From a virus, in IMG/VR virus record IMGVR_UViG_3300021197_000630, positions 1 through 33,624 of that record: 33,624 nucleotides of DNA. One strand, 5' to 3'. The notes under the pieces are model-generated. The model was not told where the DNA came from. It made no database searches and saw only the letters and a list, made by a program, of their open reading frames with translations. Positions 8,767 through 16,754 of the stretch are shown here, piece after piece. Made by a program: the position numbers and the translations under genes. The first letter of the stretch is position 1; every line of letters starts with the position of its first letter.

Positions 8767-9918
8767 CTATCGTAGAGATTTTCTCATAGTGTCAAAATTA
8801 ACAGCTTTAGAGTTACCTCTACTTGGTCTGGAACCAGTTTTTTTCGTACTCTTAATTGCGTTGGCCAACTTCCGTGTTGTTTTGGTTGTTGACTGACGTT
8901 CAAATGCTGAAAAATCCCACTTAAGGACTGTTGCTAAATATGCTATTTTTAAGTCAAACTCAGGATCTTTTTCTCTCATTCTCATGATTTCATTTTTTCC
9001 GTTCTTATCTAACTTAGTTATACCTTTATACAAATTGTCTCTATCTTTTGGAGACAACTGGAATCCAGGTAAAATTTCTTCTTTTTTTCCTATATGATCT
9101 TTAAGATCTCCTAACCACTGCTCGTGTGCTTGGATTCTTTGTTTTTGTTCTTCTTTTTGCTGTTTAATAAGTTGAGTCTTTTCTGCTTTTTGTATCTCTT
9201 TTAAAGATGCTAAAGCTTCTTCTGCCTCTTCCTTTAACACACCAGAATCTTCGTAACGATTTAACTTTCGTGTAATTCGTTCTTCAGACCAACCGCTTTT
9301 AACTAATAAATCTCTTACTAGCATTTTTTGTAGAGATAAGTTATCTTCTAAACTTTCTTCTGCAATTGATCCATAAGATTGCTCACTTGCGCTTGCATTA
9401 ATCAAATCATACATATTCACACCTGCTTCATAATTTTCTAAGAGATATTTAATCTCTTCAGGCATGTTATCTTTATATTCTGCGACTTTGTTATCAATAG
9501 TTCCTTGAACTTTTTCTAATAACCAGTCTTCAGAATCTTCAAACTCTTCATCGTTAAAATCAATTAAACCCTGATCTCTTTGCATTTCTGCAAATACTCG
9601 AAGTGGGTTATCACCTTCTTCTTCAACAGGCTCTTCAGTTTCGCTTGCCTCAGTTGTTTCTGAAACTTGCTCTTCTGGATCCTCTTTAGTATTTGATTCT
9701 TCAGGTTCATCAGATTTTTTGACTTCTACTTCGTTCTCAGGCAGCTCGTCAACCTCTTGTATTTTTAACTCTGGGTTAAAAATACCAGGCTCTTCTTCTT
9801 CAGTTTTAGTTTCTTCACCTTCAGCTTTTGGCTGCTCCTTCTTCTCTTCTGGATTTGTTGTTAGATTATCCAACACACTCAAATCCAATCCATCTAAAAT
9901 GTTATCTTCTATTGCCAT
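8767..9918 (-). CDS. Scaffold-like protein, acidic then coiled-coil (383 aa)
   Basis: I take the ATG at 9918 (MAIEDNILDGLDLSVLDN) as the start. A TTG in frame at 9942 falls inside the promoter-like box and is unlikely to be used. Residues about 25-110 are extremely rich in Glu (KEEPEEKKEQ-like, TEEEEPG, EETEEPVEEEGD). A long helical, Lys/Gln/Glu-rich coiled-coil region follows (about 190-270), and the C-terminus is basic and Ser/Thr-rich. An acidic N-terminus, coiled coil and basic tail immediately before the capsid gene is the usual arrangement of phage scaffolds. The basic tail would contact the capsid protein. No protease motif is visible, so whether it is cleaved or released intact is open. 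Confidence 0.72.
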   Translation of the reverse strand: MAIEDNILDGLDLSVLDNLTTNPEEKKEQPKAEGEETKTEEEEPGIFNPELKIQEVDELPENEVEVKKSDEPEESNTKEDPEEQVSETTEASETEEPVEEEGDNPLRVFAEMQRDQGLIDFNDEEFEDSEDWLLEKVQGTIDNKVAEYKDNMPEEIKYLLENYEAGVNMYDLINASASEQSYGSIAEESLEDNLSLQKMLVRDLLVKSGWSEERITRKLNRYEDSGVLKEEAEEALASLKEIQKAEKTQLIKQQKEEQKQRIQAHEQWLGDLKDHIGKKEEILPGFQLSPKDRDNLYKGITKLDKNGKNEIMRMREKDPEFDLKIAYLATVLKWDFSAFERQSTTKTTRKLANAIKSTKKTGSRPSRGNSKAVNFDTMRKSLR

Positions 9919-9939
9919 AGAGTTTTGTTTATTAAGTGA

Positions 9940-9970
9940 CAAAAATAATTATTTTAATATTCTGTGCAAT
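9940..9970 (-). promoter_or_regulatory. Bacteroidota-type promoter before scaffold-capsid genes
   Basis: On the minus strand TATTTTTG (9940-9947) matches the Bacteroidota -7 consensus TAnnTTTG exactly. ATTG (9967-9970) lies at the -33 position, with a spacer of exactly 19 bases. Transcription would start near 9933, about 15 bases before the chosen scaffold ATG. The site shares TAAAAT-N3-TATTTTTGTC and the spacing with the site at 13360-13390. Confidence 0.7.
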
Positions 9971-10033
9971 ACCTTGTCACATGAGTAATGCGTAAAAATT
10001 TTATTTTTTATAGCTAAAATATAATTTTATAGA

Positions 10034-12493
10034 TTATACTTTTTTATTTTGTTTAGCTATTTTTGCTTTTTCTATTCTTTCTTTAGATGCTAGTTGCTCT
10101 CTTTCTAGTTGCATTTTTTCTTTCTGCAACTGTCCATCTTGCGCTACTTTAGTTTTTTCAATATCTAGTTTAGCTAGATCTACGCTATCTCTAACACCAT
10201 TATCATTCATATCTTGATCCACTGCTTTACCCATAAGATTCATTCTTGCAATTTGCACCTTAGTTTGGTTGTCTTCAGTATTTCTTTGATCTTCACGATT
10301 TTCTTTTTCAACTTCTATTTGCAGCTTTTGTTGTTCTAAAGCTTGCTTTTGTTGCTCCATTTGCTGTTGTTGTTGCATTTGCATTTGTTGCATTTGCATC
10401 GCTTGTTGGTTTTGTTGTTGAGCTCTTTGTTGAGATTCAGCTTCAGAACGTTTAAGATTTTGTCGTAAGTCTGATATAGAGCTTGCGTTATATATTTGTA
10501 CCACATCTGATAAAGTCATTTGTTCGTTTTGTAGAGCAGCATGCGTTAATTGTTTCAATGCTTCTATTGCCATGTTATCTTTTGCAGAATTAGAAACAAA
10601 CAATCCATACTCGGACTGTGCAAACTGATCTCCATTTAATTTAAAGAATACGTTAGCTAAATCGTCAGTCATATAAGTTATGCGTTTAGAATCTCCTTTG
10701 TACACATCTCTTGATACATTTAACAAACTTTCTAAAACTCTAGTTTTAGTTTGGTTATGGACCTCATACCATTTTTCTGTAATGTGCGATGACTGAACAA
10801 CAGCTCTTTCTGTATTACCTACTAACTCAGATGTAGATATAGAACCCATTCTTTGCGGTGTAACACCTGATAAAGTATATATTTTTTGCTCTACAAAATC
10901 TAAAAGCTGTACATGTTGTTGTATATAATTACCAGTTTCCATATCTAACACTTTGTTTTGTGTAGATATATTACCTGCTAATTTACCAGTGGACTGTCCT
11001 TTTTTACCTTCGTTAAAAGAATCAACAAAACCAAACTTCATTGATTGTGCATAGTACATCCACTTTTCTACTTCCCATCCATCAGGAATTAGTGACAAAT
11101 CTATTAATGATATTTTACCTTGGTTAGATGCTATAGCTAACTCTAACCTATACCACATAGTTATGTACATGTAAACCCAAGGCACTAATCTGTCCATTAA
11201 TGATACAGATTGTGAATTGTTTGCATTATATATTGTTCCTACGTAACCAGAACTACACAAAGATAAATTATCCATGTGTCTAAATTGTTGAGGTCTAACT
11301 CTAATATTTACAAAAGTATTCTCTCCGATTTTGGTTCCTTCCCAATATTCGTTTACCCACATATACTCTATAGACTCACCAATACTTTCATTTATTTTGT
11401 AAGTTTCTCCTACAATAGTTTCTTGTGGAACACCTTGCTCATCAATATAAGTTAACTTACCTATCTTACGCATAGACTTCCAAACTACTTTTGTAACACG
11501 TATGTTACCATCTTGATCATAGTAGTTAAAAATATTAGAGTCGTGATCTGTTCCTTCTCTATTCTCTATATAAAGTTTTTCCTGGCTAGGAAAATTTAAA
11601 AGACTTTGACTATCTACAGAACCTCTATGGCCTTGCTCTTTTTCTAATTTATCTATCTGAGCAGGAGTGAGATCTTCGTAAAAATTATCAATAACTGTAT
11701 TAAGAGACATAAATGTATCTTCTACAATTACATCTGCATTATCTACATAATCTTCATTGTGAGGTAGTAGAACATAAAACTCTAAAGGATTAACTCTGCG
11801 AACTGTAGGCTCATTAGATACTTCTTCTATACAGTATATTTCTTCTCCTACTAATAGCGCATCCTCCCATCCTTTTGCAAATTTTGTTTTTAATTTCTGC
11901 TCTCTTTCTAAATAATTAAGAAGTTTGTTAGCAGTAGATTCATTCATATCTTGAAAATCGTAATCAAAATATTTCTGAACTCTTTTTAAATGCTCAGGTA
12001 TACTAGCTTGTGCTTGTTGCATAAACTGTTGGGCCTCCTCTTGAGAAGTTGGTTGGCCCATAGACTGTAAAAACTGCTCTGTAGTTTGTTGTATTATATT
12101 TTGGAATATACCTACAACCTGTTTTTTCTTTTCCTCTTCTTTGGAAGATATAGATTCTTCATTAACAGATCTAACTACATATGAAAAAGCTCTTTTAGCT
12201 TCTTCGCCAAAAAGTAAATTGAATATAGGCGATACTATATCATAGTATTGCAAGGTAGCAGGAAGCTCTAGTGAACCACCTAATCCTAGAGGATCAGTTA
12301 CATACTCCAGATCTTGCTTGTCAAACTTACCATTATAAAGATCGTAGTTCCGCTTTTTCTTAAAGCGAGAACTACGTCTTGTATTATCGTAAACACCTAC
12401 TAAGCCTAATCCAGCTTCTATGCATTCTTCTCCCCACTTCTGAGTCTTTTTCCTCCGACTCAGTTTTTGTCTGGGAAAATCTAATCGAGGCAT
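10034..12493 (-). CDS. Portal protein (819 aa)
   Basis: It starts MPRLDFPRQKLSRRKKTQKW, ten bases after the preceding virion gene. Length of about 800 residues, position after TerL and before scaffold and capsid, and an N-terminal region with VTDPLGLGGSLELPATLQYYDIVSPIFNLLFGEE fit a large podovirus portal. About 600 residues in, TLSGVTPQRMGSISTSELVGNTERAV resembles the portal clip/wing segment. The last 150 residues are a Gln-, Lys- and Glu-rich helix (residues about 690-815, with many Q repeats), expected for a barrel helix or internal tail. Twelve copies would form the DNA channel and dock the terminase. No frameshift is visible. It is probably co-transcribed with the upstream paralog pair. 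Confidence 0.85.
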   Translation of the reverse strand: MPRLDFPRQKLSRRKKTQKWGEECIEAGLGLVGVYDNTRRSSRFKKKRNYDLYNGKFDKQDLEYVTDPLGLGGSLELPATLQYYDIVSPIFNLLFGEEAKRAFSYVVRSVNEESISSKEEEKKKQVVGIFQNIIQQTTEQFLQSMGQPTSQEEAQQFMQQAQASIPEHLKRVQKYFDYDFQDMNESTANKLLNYLEREQKLKTKFAKGWEDALLVGEEIYCIEEVSNEPTVRRVNPLEFYVLLPHNEDYVDNADVIVEDTFMSLNTVIDNFYEDLTPAQIDKLEKEQGHRGSVDSQSLLNFPSQEKLYIENREGTDHDSNIFNYYDQDGNIRVTKVVWKSMRKIGKLTYIDEQGVPQETIVGETYKINESIGESIEYMWVNEYWEGTKIGENTFVNIRVRPQQFRHMDNLSLCSSGYVGTIYNANNSQSVSLMDRLVPWVYMYITMWYRLELAIASNQGKISLIDLSLIPDGWEVEKWMYYAQSMKFGFVDSFNEGKKGQSTGKLAGNISTQNKVLDMETGNYIQQHVQLLDFVEQKIYTLSGVTPQRMGSISTSELVGNTERAVVQSSHITEKWYEVHNQTKTRVLESLLNVSRDVYKGDSKRITYMTDDLANVFFKLNGDQFAQSEYGLFVSNSAKDNMAIEALKQLTHAALQNEQMTLSDVVQIYNASSISDLRQNLKRSEAESQQRAQQQNQQAMQMQQMQMQQQQQMEQQKQALEQQKLQIEVEKENREDQRNTEDNQTKVQIARMNLMGKAVDQDMNDNGVRDSVDLAKLDIEKTKVAQDGQLQKEKMQLEREQLASKERIEKAKIAKQNKKV

Positions 12494-12502
12494 AAGTTAT
12501 TT

Positions 12503-12892
12503 TTAGTCTACTTCTAGTAGTAAAAATTCTACTACAGGATTGTTAGCTGAAGATTTAACTTGTATTTTAGTGTTATCTGCTGTTGGGTAGAAGAAAAATT
12601 CTCCTGGAGATAAACGAGCAAAAATTTGATCCCCGTCATCTGCAAAGATTAAATCATCTGTTGCATCTGTATTTTTTGCATATACATATGCTTTTTTACC
12701 ACCATCATCTGATCCTGCTAAAGCATTAACATTAATATCATCGTATGAAGTAGTAGTTTTTAATCTAGTTAAACCTTGACGGTTATCACCATTGATAACT
12801 AGTGCATCTGTAACTGTCTTATTTAATGATATTACATTAAACAGATCAGTACTAGATATACTGAAAGTTACGTTTAAAGTTGCGTTTGCCAT
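12503..12892 (-). CDS. Beta-rich virion protein, paralog B (129 aa)
   Basis: It starts MANATLNVTFSISSTDLFNV and ends PVVEFLLLEVD. It shares a layout with the upstream 137-residue protein: an N-terminal strand of the form N-V-T-x-S-x-S-S-T-D-L-F, a middle with D-x-I-x-x-x-A-L and A-Y-V-x-x-x-N-T, then P-G-E-F-x-F-x-P and P-V-V-E-x-x-L-x-E. The two are clearly tandem duplicates that have diverged. A small all-beta protein between terminase and portal is most likely a head decoration or head-fibre base protein, though a particle role is inferred only from position and composition. Eighteen bases separate the two genes, so they form one transcript. Confidence 0.75.
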   Translation of the reverse strand: MANATLNVTFSISSTDLFNVISLNKTVTDALVINGDNRQGLTRLKTTTSYDDINVNALAGSDDGGKKAYVYAKNTDATDDLIFADDGDQIFARLSPGEFFFYPTADNTKIQVKSSANNPVVEFLLLEVD

Positions 12893-12910
12893 TTTGTTAT
12901 AATTTTAAGA

Positions 12911-13324
12911 TTATGCTGCTGCTTTTTCCATTAATATATACTCTACTACAGGAGTTCCGCTTTGAGGCTCAAGATCTATATCTTGCATATCAGAGATAGG
13001 CATAAACATAAATTCGCCAGGTCCTAAAACTGAAAACCAGTCACCTGATGCTGAGTCTGTACCGTGAGCTGAGCATAATCCAATTTTAACATATTCGCCA
13101 GATGTAGTACTAGTATTGTGTAAAAATACATAAGCTCTATCGTTAGTTCCGTCTAAAGCTTTTAGTGATATATTATCTTCTGTTCCTGAACCAGTAAGTA
13201 CCAAGCGGCCTACTAGCATTTGATCTCCTGCAGGAGAGAGTGCGTCTGTTTCTGTAAAACTTAAAGTTTGCTTTGCAAACAAGTCTGTGCTAGAAAGAGA
13301 CAGTGTTACATTTACTGTTGCCAT
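12911..13324 (-). CDS. Beta-rich virion protein, paralog A (137 aa)
   Basis: It starts MATVNVTLSLSSTDLFAKQ and ends PVVEYILMEKAAA. It is the first gene after the promoter-like site at 13360-13390, with its ATG about 30 bases from the expected start point. All-beta, few charges, no membrane segment. The pattern S-S-T-D-L-F, then A-Y-V-F-L-H-N-T, G-P-G-E-F-M-F-M-P and P-V-V-E-Y-I-L is shared with the next gene. It is longer in the loop before PGEF (LCSAHGTDSASGDW). Two related proteins under a dedicated promoter suggest abundant products that could assemble together, such as capsid decoration proteins. No named family is recognised. Confidence 0.75.
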   Translation of the reverse strand: MATVNVTLSLSSTDLFAKQTLSFTETDALSPAGDQMLVGRLVLTGSGTEDNISLKALDGTNDRAYVFLHNTSTTSGEYVKIGLCSAHGTDSASGDWFSVLGPGEFMFMPISDMQDIDLEPQSGTPVVEYILMEKAAA

Positions 13325-13341
13325 ATTTATATTATTTTTAA

Positions 13342-13353
13342 AATTCGCGAATT
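13342..13353. promoter_or_regulatory. 12-base palindrome at predicted transcription start
   Basis: AATTCGCGAATT is a perfect 12-base palindrome lying at the predicted start point of the promoter at 13360-13390. CGCG is rare in this AT-rich sequence. It could be an operator or the start of the transcript. No second full copy was seen near the other late promoter. Confidence 0.35.
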
Positions 13354-13359
13354 AAAGGA

Positions 13360-13390
13360 CAAAAATATAAATTTTAGTATTTCTGCCAAA
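13360..13390 (-). promoter_or_regulatory. Bacteroidota-type promoter before paralog pair
   Basis: On the minus strand TTTG (13387-13390), a 19-base spacer and TATTTTTG (13360-13367) match the Bacteroidota consensus TTTG / TAnnTTTG. It lies in the 108-base gap after TerL. The predicted start is near 13353, giving a leader of about 30 bases for the 137-residue gene. This is the best promoter match I found in the window. Confidence 0.75.
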
Positions 13391-13432
13391 TAATAATCTA
13401 CGAAATTATATTTTTAGTTTTTACGTTTATAG

Positions 13433-15550
13433 CTAAAAACGCGTTTTCTTTTTCTTAAATAAAGATTTATTCCAAAAACTTTGATCATATATAGTAGTAG
13501 TTTTGGTTTCTTTCTCTACTTTTATTTTTTTAACTTCTTCTAGATGGTACATTACCATCATAAATGCCATAACCCTATCAAAGTTTCCTACATCGTTATA
13601 TGCTATAAGTTCTTTTAATAGCGCTAGACTTCTTATTTTATGTAGGTTTAATAAGCCTTCATTTTCATAAGGATCTAATAACCACATCTTAATTAGTTCC
13701 TCACCGTACATTTTTAAAGGCTTAGACATATGCATACCTTTTTGACGCTGCACTTTACTATGTTGTACAACATCTTTTATAATCTCAGGCTGATCTGCAA
13801 GTAAATATGTTTCATGTTTGTGTTCTAAATATTGAAACAATCCTTTACGTTCATTCTCATACAAGCACTTAGCATTATAAAACTTAAGTAATCTTCTTAC
13901 ATTTTCGTAATATTGGTTTGCTGTATCAGGTCTACCTGTGTATTCAGCCACAATACGATTTGTAAGTTTGTTTAATATAAACGTAGATCCTAAAGAAGAG
14001 GTGGTAGATTCATCATGATCATAAGGGTCAGTACCTGCAAGATACATGCCATACGGTATTTCACCATCTCTATCTTCATAAGGCATTTCATATATAATCA
14101 CACATCCTGCTATATTATCATTACCTCTAATTGGAAACTCATAGATTGGTTGTAGCTTTGCATTAGGCTTCCAGTTTACTTTACCTGAGTCTGCATCTAT
14201 ATACAACTCTCCTATGTAATCATGATTACGTTCTCTGTTAGATGCCTCTAACTCAGCAAGTCTTGTAAGTAAATCTGCCACTGGAAATAAGTTACCTGTA
14301 CGTGTAAGAAATACTTCTGATGGTACAAGTGGTCTGTTCTGTAGCTCTGCATCTAGTGCACTTCTAGCATTTTTACCTTCTTTTAGTTTTTCTCTAAATT
14401 TATCTAGGTAATCTCTTGCAGACTGCTCTTGTGTATTACCGTTAGCGTCTTTAAACTGATTTAGTCCTCTGTACGCAGGAACAAAATAAGATATTTTACC
14501 TTTGTCTTCCCACTCATCGTCAAAAGAAATCATATCATAGACGTCAGGATTGTAAAACATATCTCTTGCATCTACAGTACCACCGCCTTCCATGTCACCA
14601 CCTGTACCAAGATACATGCAACTACCAAATTTGTAAGCCCCGTTTTTCATACATTCTACAGATGCTTCGTGCGACGCCTTTAGATTATTAAACATACCAA
14701 TCTCTTCTAGCACCATCACAGCAGGACGAGTACCATTGGCTGCAAATGGGTTATCTTTAAATGTTCGATGTTTAATTTTAGATTTAGAACCCATAACTTT
14801 CCAGGTTCCACCAAGTTTTTTCTTGTACTCCGCAATAACTTCTTTACCAGAGTACCAACTACCGCCATATTGCTTAGAAAAAGGTGAGGGAAAGAATTTA
14901 TTTCCAATTTCTATGCCACCAGGTAAATTATCTAAGCCAAATTGCGTCTTTTTTAGTATATCACCTGAATATTTAGCGTCACCTGCACCTACAACTATCT
15001 CTGTAGAGGGTGGATTTTTTATAAGTTCAGGATCATAAGACTTCATACCGTCGAACACAAACTCGTGTCCTGCTACGCCACCTGCTACAGAGTATGACTT
15101 ACCAAATCCACGGCTTCCCATCATCATAAAATTCTTAGCTTCGTTTTCCCATAAAGGTTTTCCTAAACTTTTTTTATGTGTCCTGCGCATATATTCTGCA
15201 GCAGGCACATAATTATCTTGCCCTATAAACTCTCTGTTACATGTAAACTGTTTATCATCTTCAAATCCAGAAAATCCACGTGCTTCTACCCAATTGTAAA
15301 AAAATTCCCATTCAAGATCTCTAAGAAATGGTTTACCTGGAGTTTTAGTTTTAGAGTGTGCAGTTTTATTTAAAAGGATTGTCCAAAAGTTTACATAAAA
15401 ATAAAGATTACCTGGCATCCATACTCCGCCTACCCAGTAACCTTCAATACACCTCTTTTTTTCTTCTCTCCAAAATAGCAAATACTCTTCACTAGCTGGA
15501 TGAAATTGAGGGATTTCTTTAAGTAAAAAAACATCCTTATTAATAATCAT
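13433..15550 (-). CDS. terL: Terminase large subunit (705 aa)
   Basis: This is the DNA packaging motor and nuclease. Walker A GSRGFGKS is at 145-152 and Walker B VMVLEE at 278-283, whose second Glu is the catalytic residue. C-terminal RNase H-like nuclease acids are visible as D508 in YLAGTDPYDHD, E565 in YENERKG, and the Asp of VGNFDRVMAFMM near 670. The family usually has 450-650 residues, and 705 fits the larger TerL of crAss-like phages. The start overlaps the stop of the upstream gene in ATGA, indicating coupled translation with the probable small subunit. It would bind the portal and cut concatemers. Both ATPase and nuclease acids look intact. Confidence 0.95.
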   Translation of the reverse strand: MIINKDVFLLKEIPQFHPASEEYLLFWREEKKRCIEGYWVGGVWMPGNLYFYVNFWTILLNKTAHSKTKTPGKPFLRDLEWEFFYNWVEARGFSGFEDDKQFTCNREFIGQDNYVPAAEYMRRTHKKSLGKPLWENEAKNFMMMGSRGFGKSYSVAGGVAGHEFVFDGMKSYDPELIKNPPSTEIVVGAGDAKYSGDILKKTQFGLDNLPGGIEIGNKFFPSPFSKQYGGSWYSGKEVIAEYKKKLGGTWKVMGSKSKIKHRTFKDNPFAANGTRPAVMVLEEIGMFNNLKASHEASVECMKNGAYKFGSCMYLGTGGDMEGGGTVDARDMFYNPDVYDMISFDDEWEDKGKISYFVPAYRGLNQFKDANGNTQEQSARDYLDKFREKLKEGKNARSALDAELQNRPLVPSEVFLTRTGNLFPVADLLTRLAELEASNRERNHDYIGELYIDADSGKVNWKPNAKLQPIYEFPIRGNDNIAGCVIIYEMPYEDRDGEIPYGMYLAGTDPYDHDESTTSSLGSTFILNKLTNRIVAEYTGRPDTANQYYENVRRLLKFYNAKCLYENERKGLFQYLEHKHETYLLADQPEIIKDVVQHSKVQRQKGMHMSKPLKMYGEELIKMWLLDPYENEGLLNLHKIRSLALLKELIAYNDVGNFDRVMAFMMVMYHLEEVKKIKVEKETKTTTIYDQSFWNKSLFKKKKTRF

Positions 15551-16068
15551 ATCAATCCTTTCTCAGACGCTGATTCCTCGGCTCCACCTTTTGTAGAACC
15601 TTCGTTAGTTTCTTTATCCACGAGTTTAAGAAGACGTTCATAATCCTCAAACAATTTAACATTTGTTTTAAGTAACCCTTCGATAGTATCTGCATTATCT
15701 TCATAAGTAAGTGTATCTAAGTATAATGTTTTCTCATCCATCTTTTTATTCCACACCATAAGCTGTCTTTTAGCAGGACTAATTAAAGATCTTTCATAAT
15801 AAACCATTGCTTCTTTGTATTTATCCCAATCAAACTTTTCATCTTTAAGATGATCTTTAGCAATTATATTTTTTCTAGTGGGATAAGAAATATTGGAAAA
15901 CTTAGAATCAGGGTCTACTAAAAGAGCAATAGCCCACATTATCTGTGAGCTTTTGCTTTTAGCTTTGCTTTTATCTTCTTTATAGATAGAAGCAAACGGG
16001 AGGGGGACTTTTAATTGAGGATGTAACTTCCAAAAGTTTACATCTATATCAAATCCTTCTAGTATCAT
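15547..16068 (-). CDS. Probable terminase small subunit (173 aa)
   Basis: A helical, charged protein directly before TerL, with an ATGA overlap to it and a four-base overlap with the GroES gene. It begins MILEGFDIDVNFWKLHPQLK. The middle is helical with conserved-looking aromatic residues (MVYYERSLISPAKRQLMVWNKKMDEK). The C-terminus contains a predicted helix (IEGLLKTNVKLFEDYERLLKL) followed by a Gly/Ser/Glu tail. Small terminases are diverse and usually lie here, so the call is by position and size. No classical helix-turn-helix stands out. The alternative is a crAss-specific packaging accessory protein. Confidence 0.6.
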   Translation of the reverse strand: MILEGFDIDVNFWKLHPQLKVPLPFASIYKEDKSKAKSKSSQIMWAIALLVDPDSKFSNISYPTRKNIIAKDHLKDEKFDWDKYKEAMVYYERSLISPAKRQLMVWNKKMDEKTLYLDTLTYEDNADTIEGLLKTNVKLFEDYERLLKLVDKETNEGSTKGGAEESASEKGLI

Positions 16069-16349
16069 TTTACAATACCTAGTACATCAAACATATTCAT
16101 TTGGAAATATTCTATACCTTCTACATTTACCATAAATCCTTGGCCTTTGGGTATTACAACATCTCCAACTTTAACCTCTTTAACATCTTGACTAACTGCT
16201 ACAACTGTAGCATGCCCGTCTCTTTTATCTGCCTCTTCTTTTAACATAGACTCGGATTTAATAATTCCGCTCTCTGTTTCTTTCGCCACATCTGGCATTT
16301 CTACTACAATGTGATTCCCTAAAGGTTCGTAATTAATCATGTTTACCAT
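16065..16349 (-). CDS. groES: GroES/Cpn10-type co-chaperonin (94 aa)
   Basis: The length is that of GroES, and the order of elements matches. There is an N-terminal strand INYEPLGNHIVVEMPD, then a mobile loop ETESGIIKSESM whose Gly-Ile-Ile equals the GroEL-binding hydrophobic tripeptide. GHATVVAVSQDVKEVKVGDVVIPKG is the beta-barrel core, and FDVLGIVK ends it as in bacterial GroES. No GroEL is seen, so it would work with the host GroEL, as phage T4 gp31 does for capsid folding. It lies in the packaging operon just before the terminase genes. The ATG at 16340 (MINYEPLG) is an alternative start that better matches the family N-terminus. The call is secure; the folding client is inferred to be the capsid protein. 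Confidence 0.9.
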   Translation of the reverse strand: MVNMINYEPLGNHIVVEMPDVAKETESGIIKSESMLKEEADKRDGHATVVAVSQDVKEVKVGDVVIPKGQGFMVNVEGIEYFQMNMFDVLGIVK

Positions 16350-16570
16350 TTTTTAAGTGGGCAATGTGATTGCATTGACCGTGTTTTTGCTACTAGCGGA
16401 CACCCGCATTTTTTACATCTATTTTTAACATTGTGTTCACATTCTCCGCATATTTCAACTCTAGCTTTTGCTATTTTTTCTACATGTGGGTTTGGAAACA
16501 CGACATTTTTCCAACCGTTAAATATTTCAGCAACTTTACTTGCTGGACTTCTTTTGTCGTCTTGGGCCAT
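16343..16570 (-). CDS. Small zinc-ribbon protein (75 aa)
   Basis: The C-terminal half carries paired cysteines: CGECEHNVKNRCKKCGCPL, then a later Cys in SHCPLKKW. CxxC and CxxCxC spacings of this type form a zinc ribbon. The N-terminal half (SKVAEIFNGWKNVVFPNP) looks helical. A small Zn-ribbon gene next to an IHF-like gene and TerL is part of the conserved structural block reported for crAss-like phages, which supports the lineage call. The start overlaps the IHF-like gene by 35 bases, and its stop overlaps the GroES start. Its role is unknown; nucleic acid binding or protein contact during late expression or packaging is possible. Confidence 0.78.
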   Translation of the reverse strand: MAQDDKRSPASKVAEIFNGWKNVVFPNPHVEKIAKARVEICGECEHNVKNRCKKCGCPLVAKTRSMQSHCPLKKW

Positions 16571-16754
16571 CTTTATAATATTTTAATCTGTTTTTCTTTA
16601 CTGTAAACATACCTAAATGTTTTAATCTTGTAGATTTAAAATCCTTATTTTCTATAGTATCTTTTAAAAGACCAAACTGAGATTTAACAATAAGATCAAT
16701 TTTAAACTCACTTAACTTATACTTTTTTGCAAGCTTCTTAATTATTTTGTCCAC
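16536..16754 (-). CDS. IHF/HU-like DNA-binding protein (72 aa)
   Basis: A short basic protein, MDKIIKKLAKKYKLSEFKID, then VKSQFGLLKDTIENKDF and RLKHLGMFTVKKNRLKYY. Two N-terminal helices followed by a helix and a G-x-F-x-V strand match the HU/IHF start, and RLKHLGMF corresponds to the conserved R-x-x-x-x-G-x-F. The long DNA-embracing beta arm of HU is cut down to a basic tail (PRRQKKSSK). IHF-like genes beside a zinc ribbon are typical of crAss-like phages. The protein could bend DNA for packaging or transcription. It overlaps the upstream gene by 13 bases and the downstream gene by 35, so it is part of one operon. Confidence 0.75.
   Translation of the reverse strand: MDKIIKKLAKKYKLSEFKIDLIVKSQFGLLKDTIENKDFKSTRLKHLGMFTVKKNRLKYYKDGPRRQKKSSK

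Noticed and set aside
8767-9942. Scaffold start at TTG 9942
   Set aside because: TTG 9942 is part of the TATTTTTG promoter box. The ATG at 9918 lies downstream of the expected start of transcription and gives a normal N-terminus.
13420-13445. Hairpin near the end of TerL (GTTTTTA/TAAAAAC)
   Set aside because: Pure A/T stem with no T tract in the sense direction; too weak to call a terminator.
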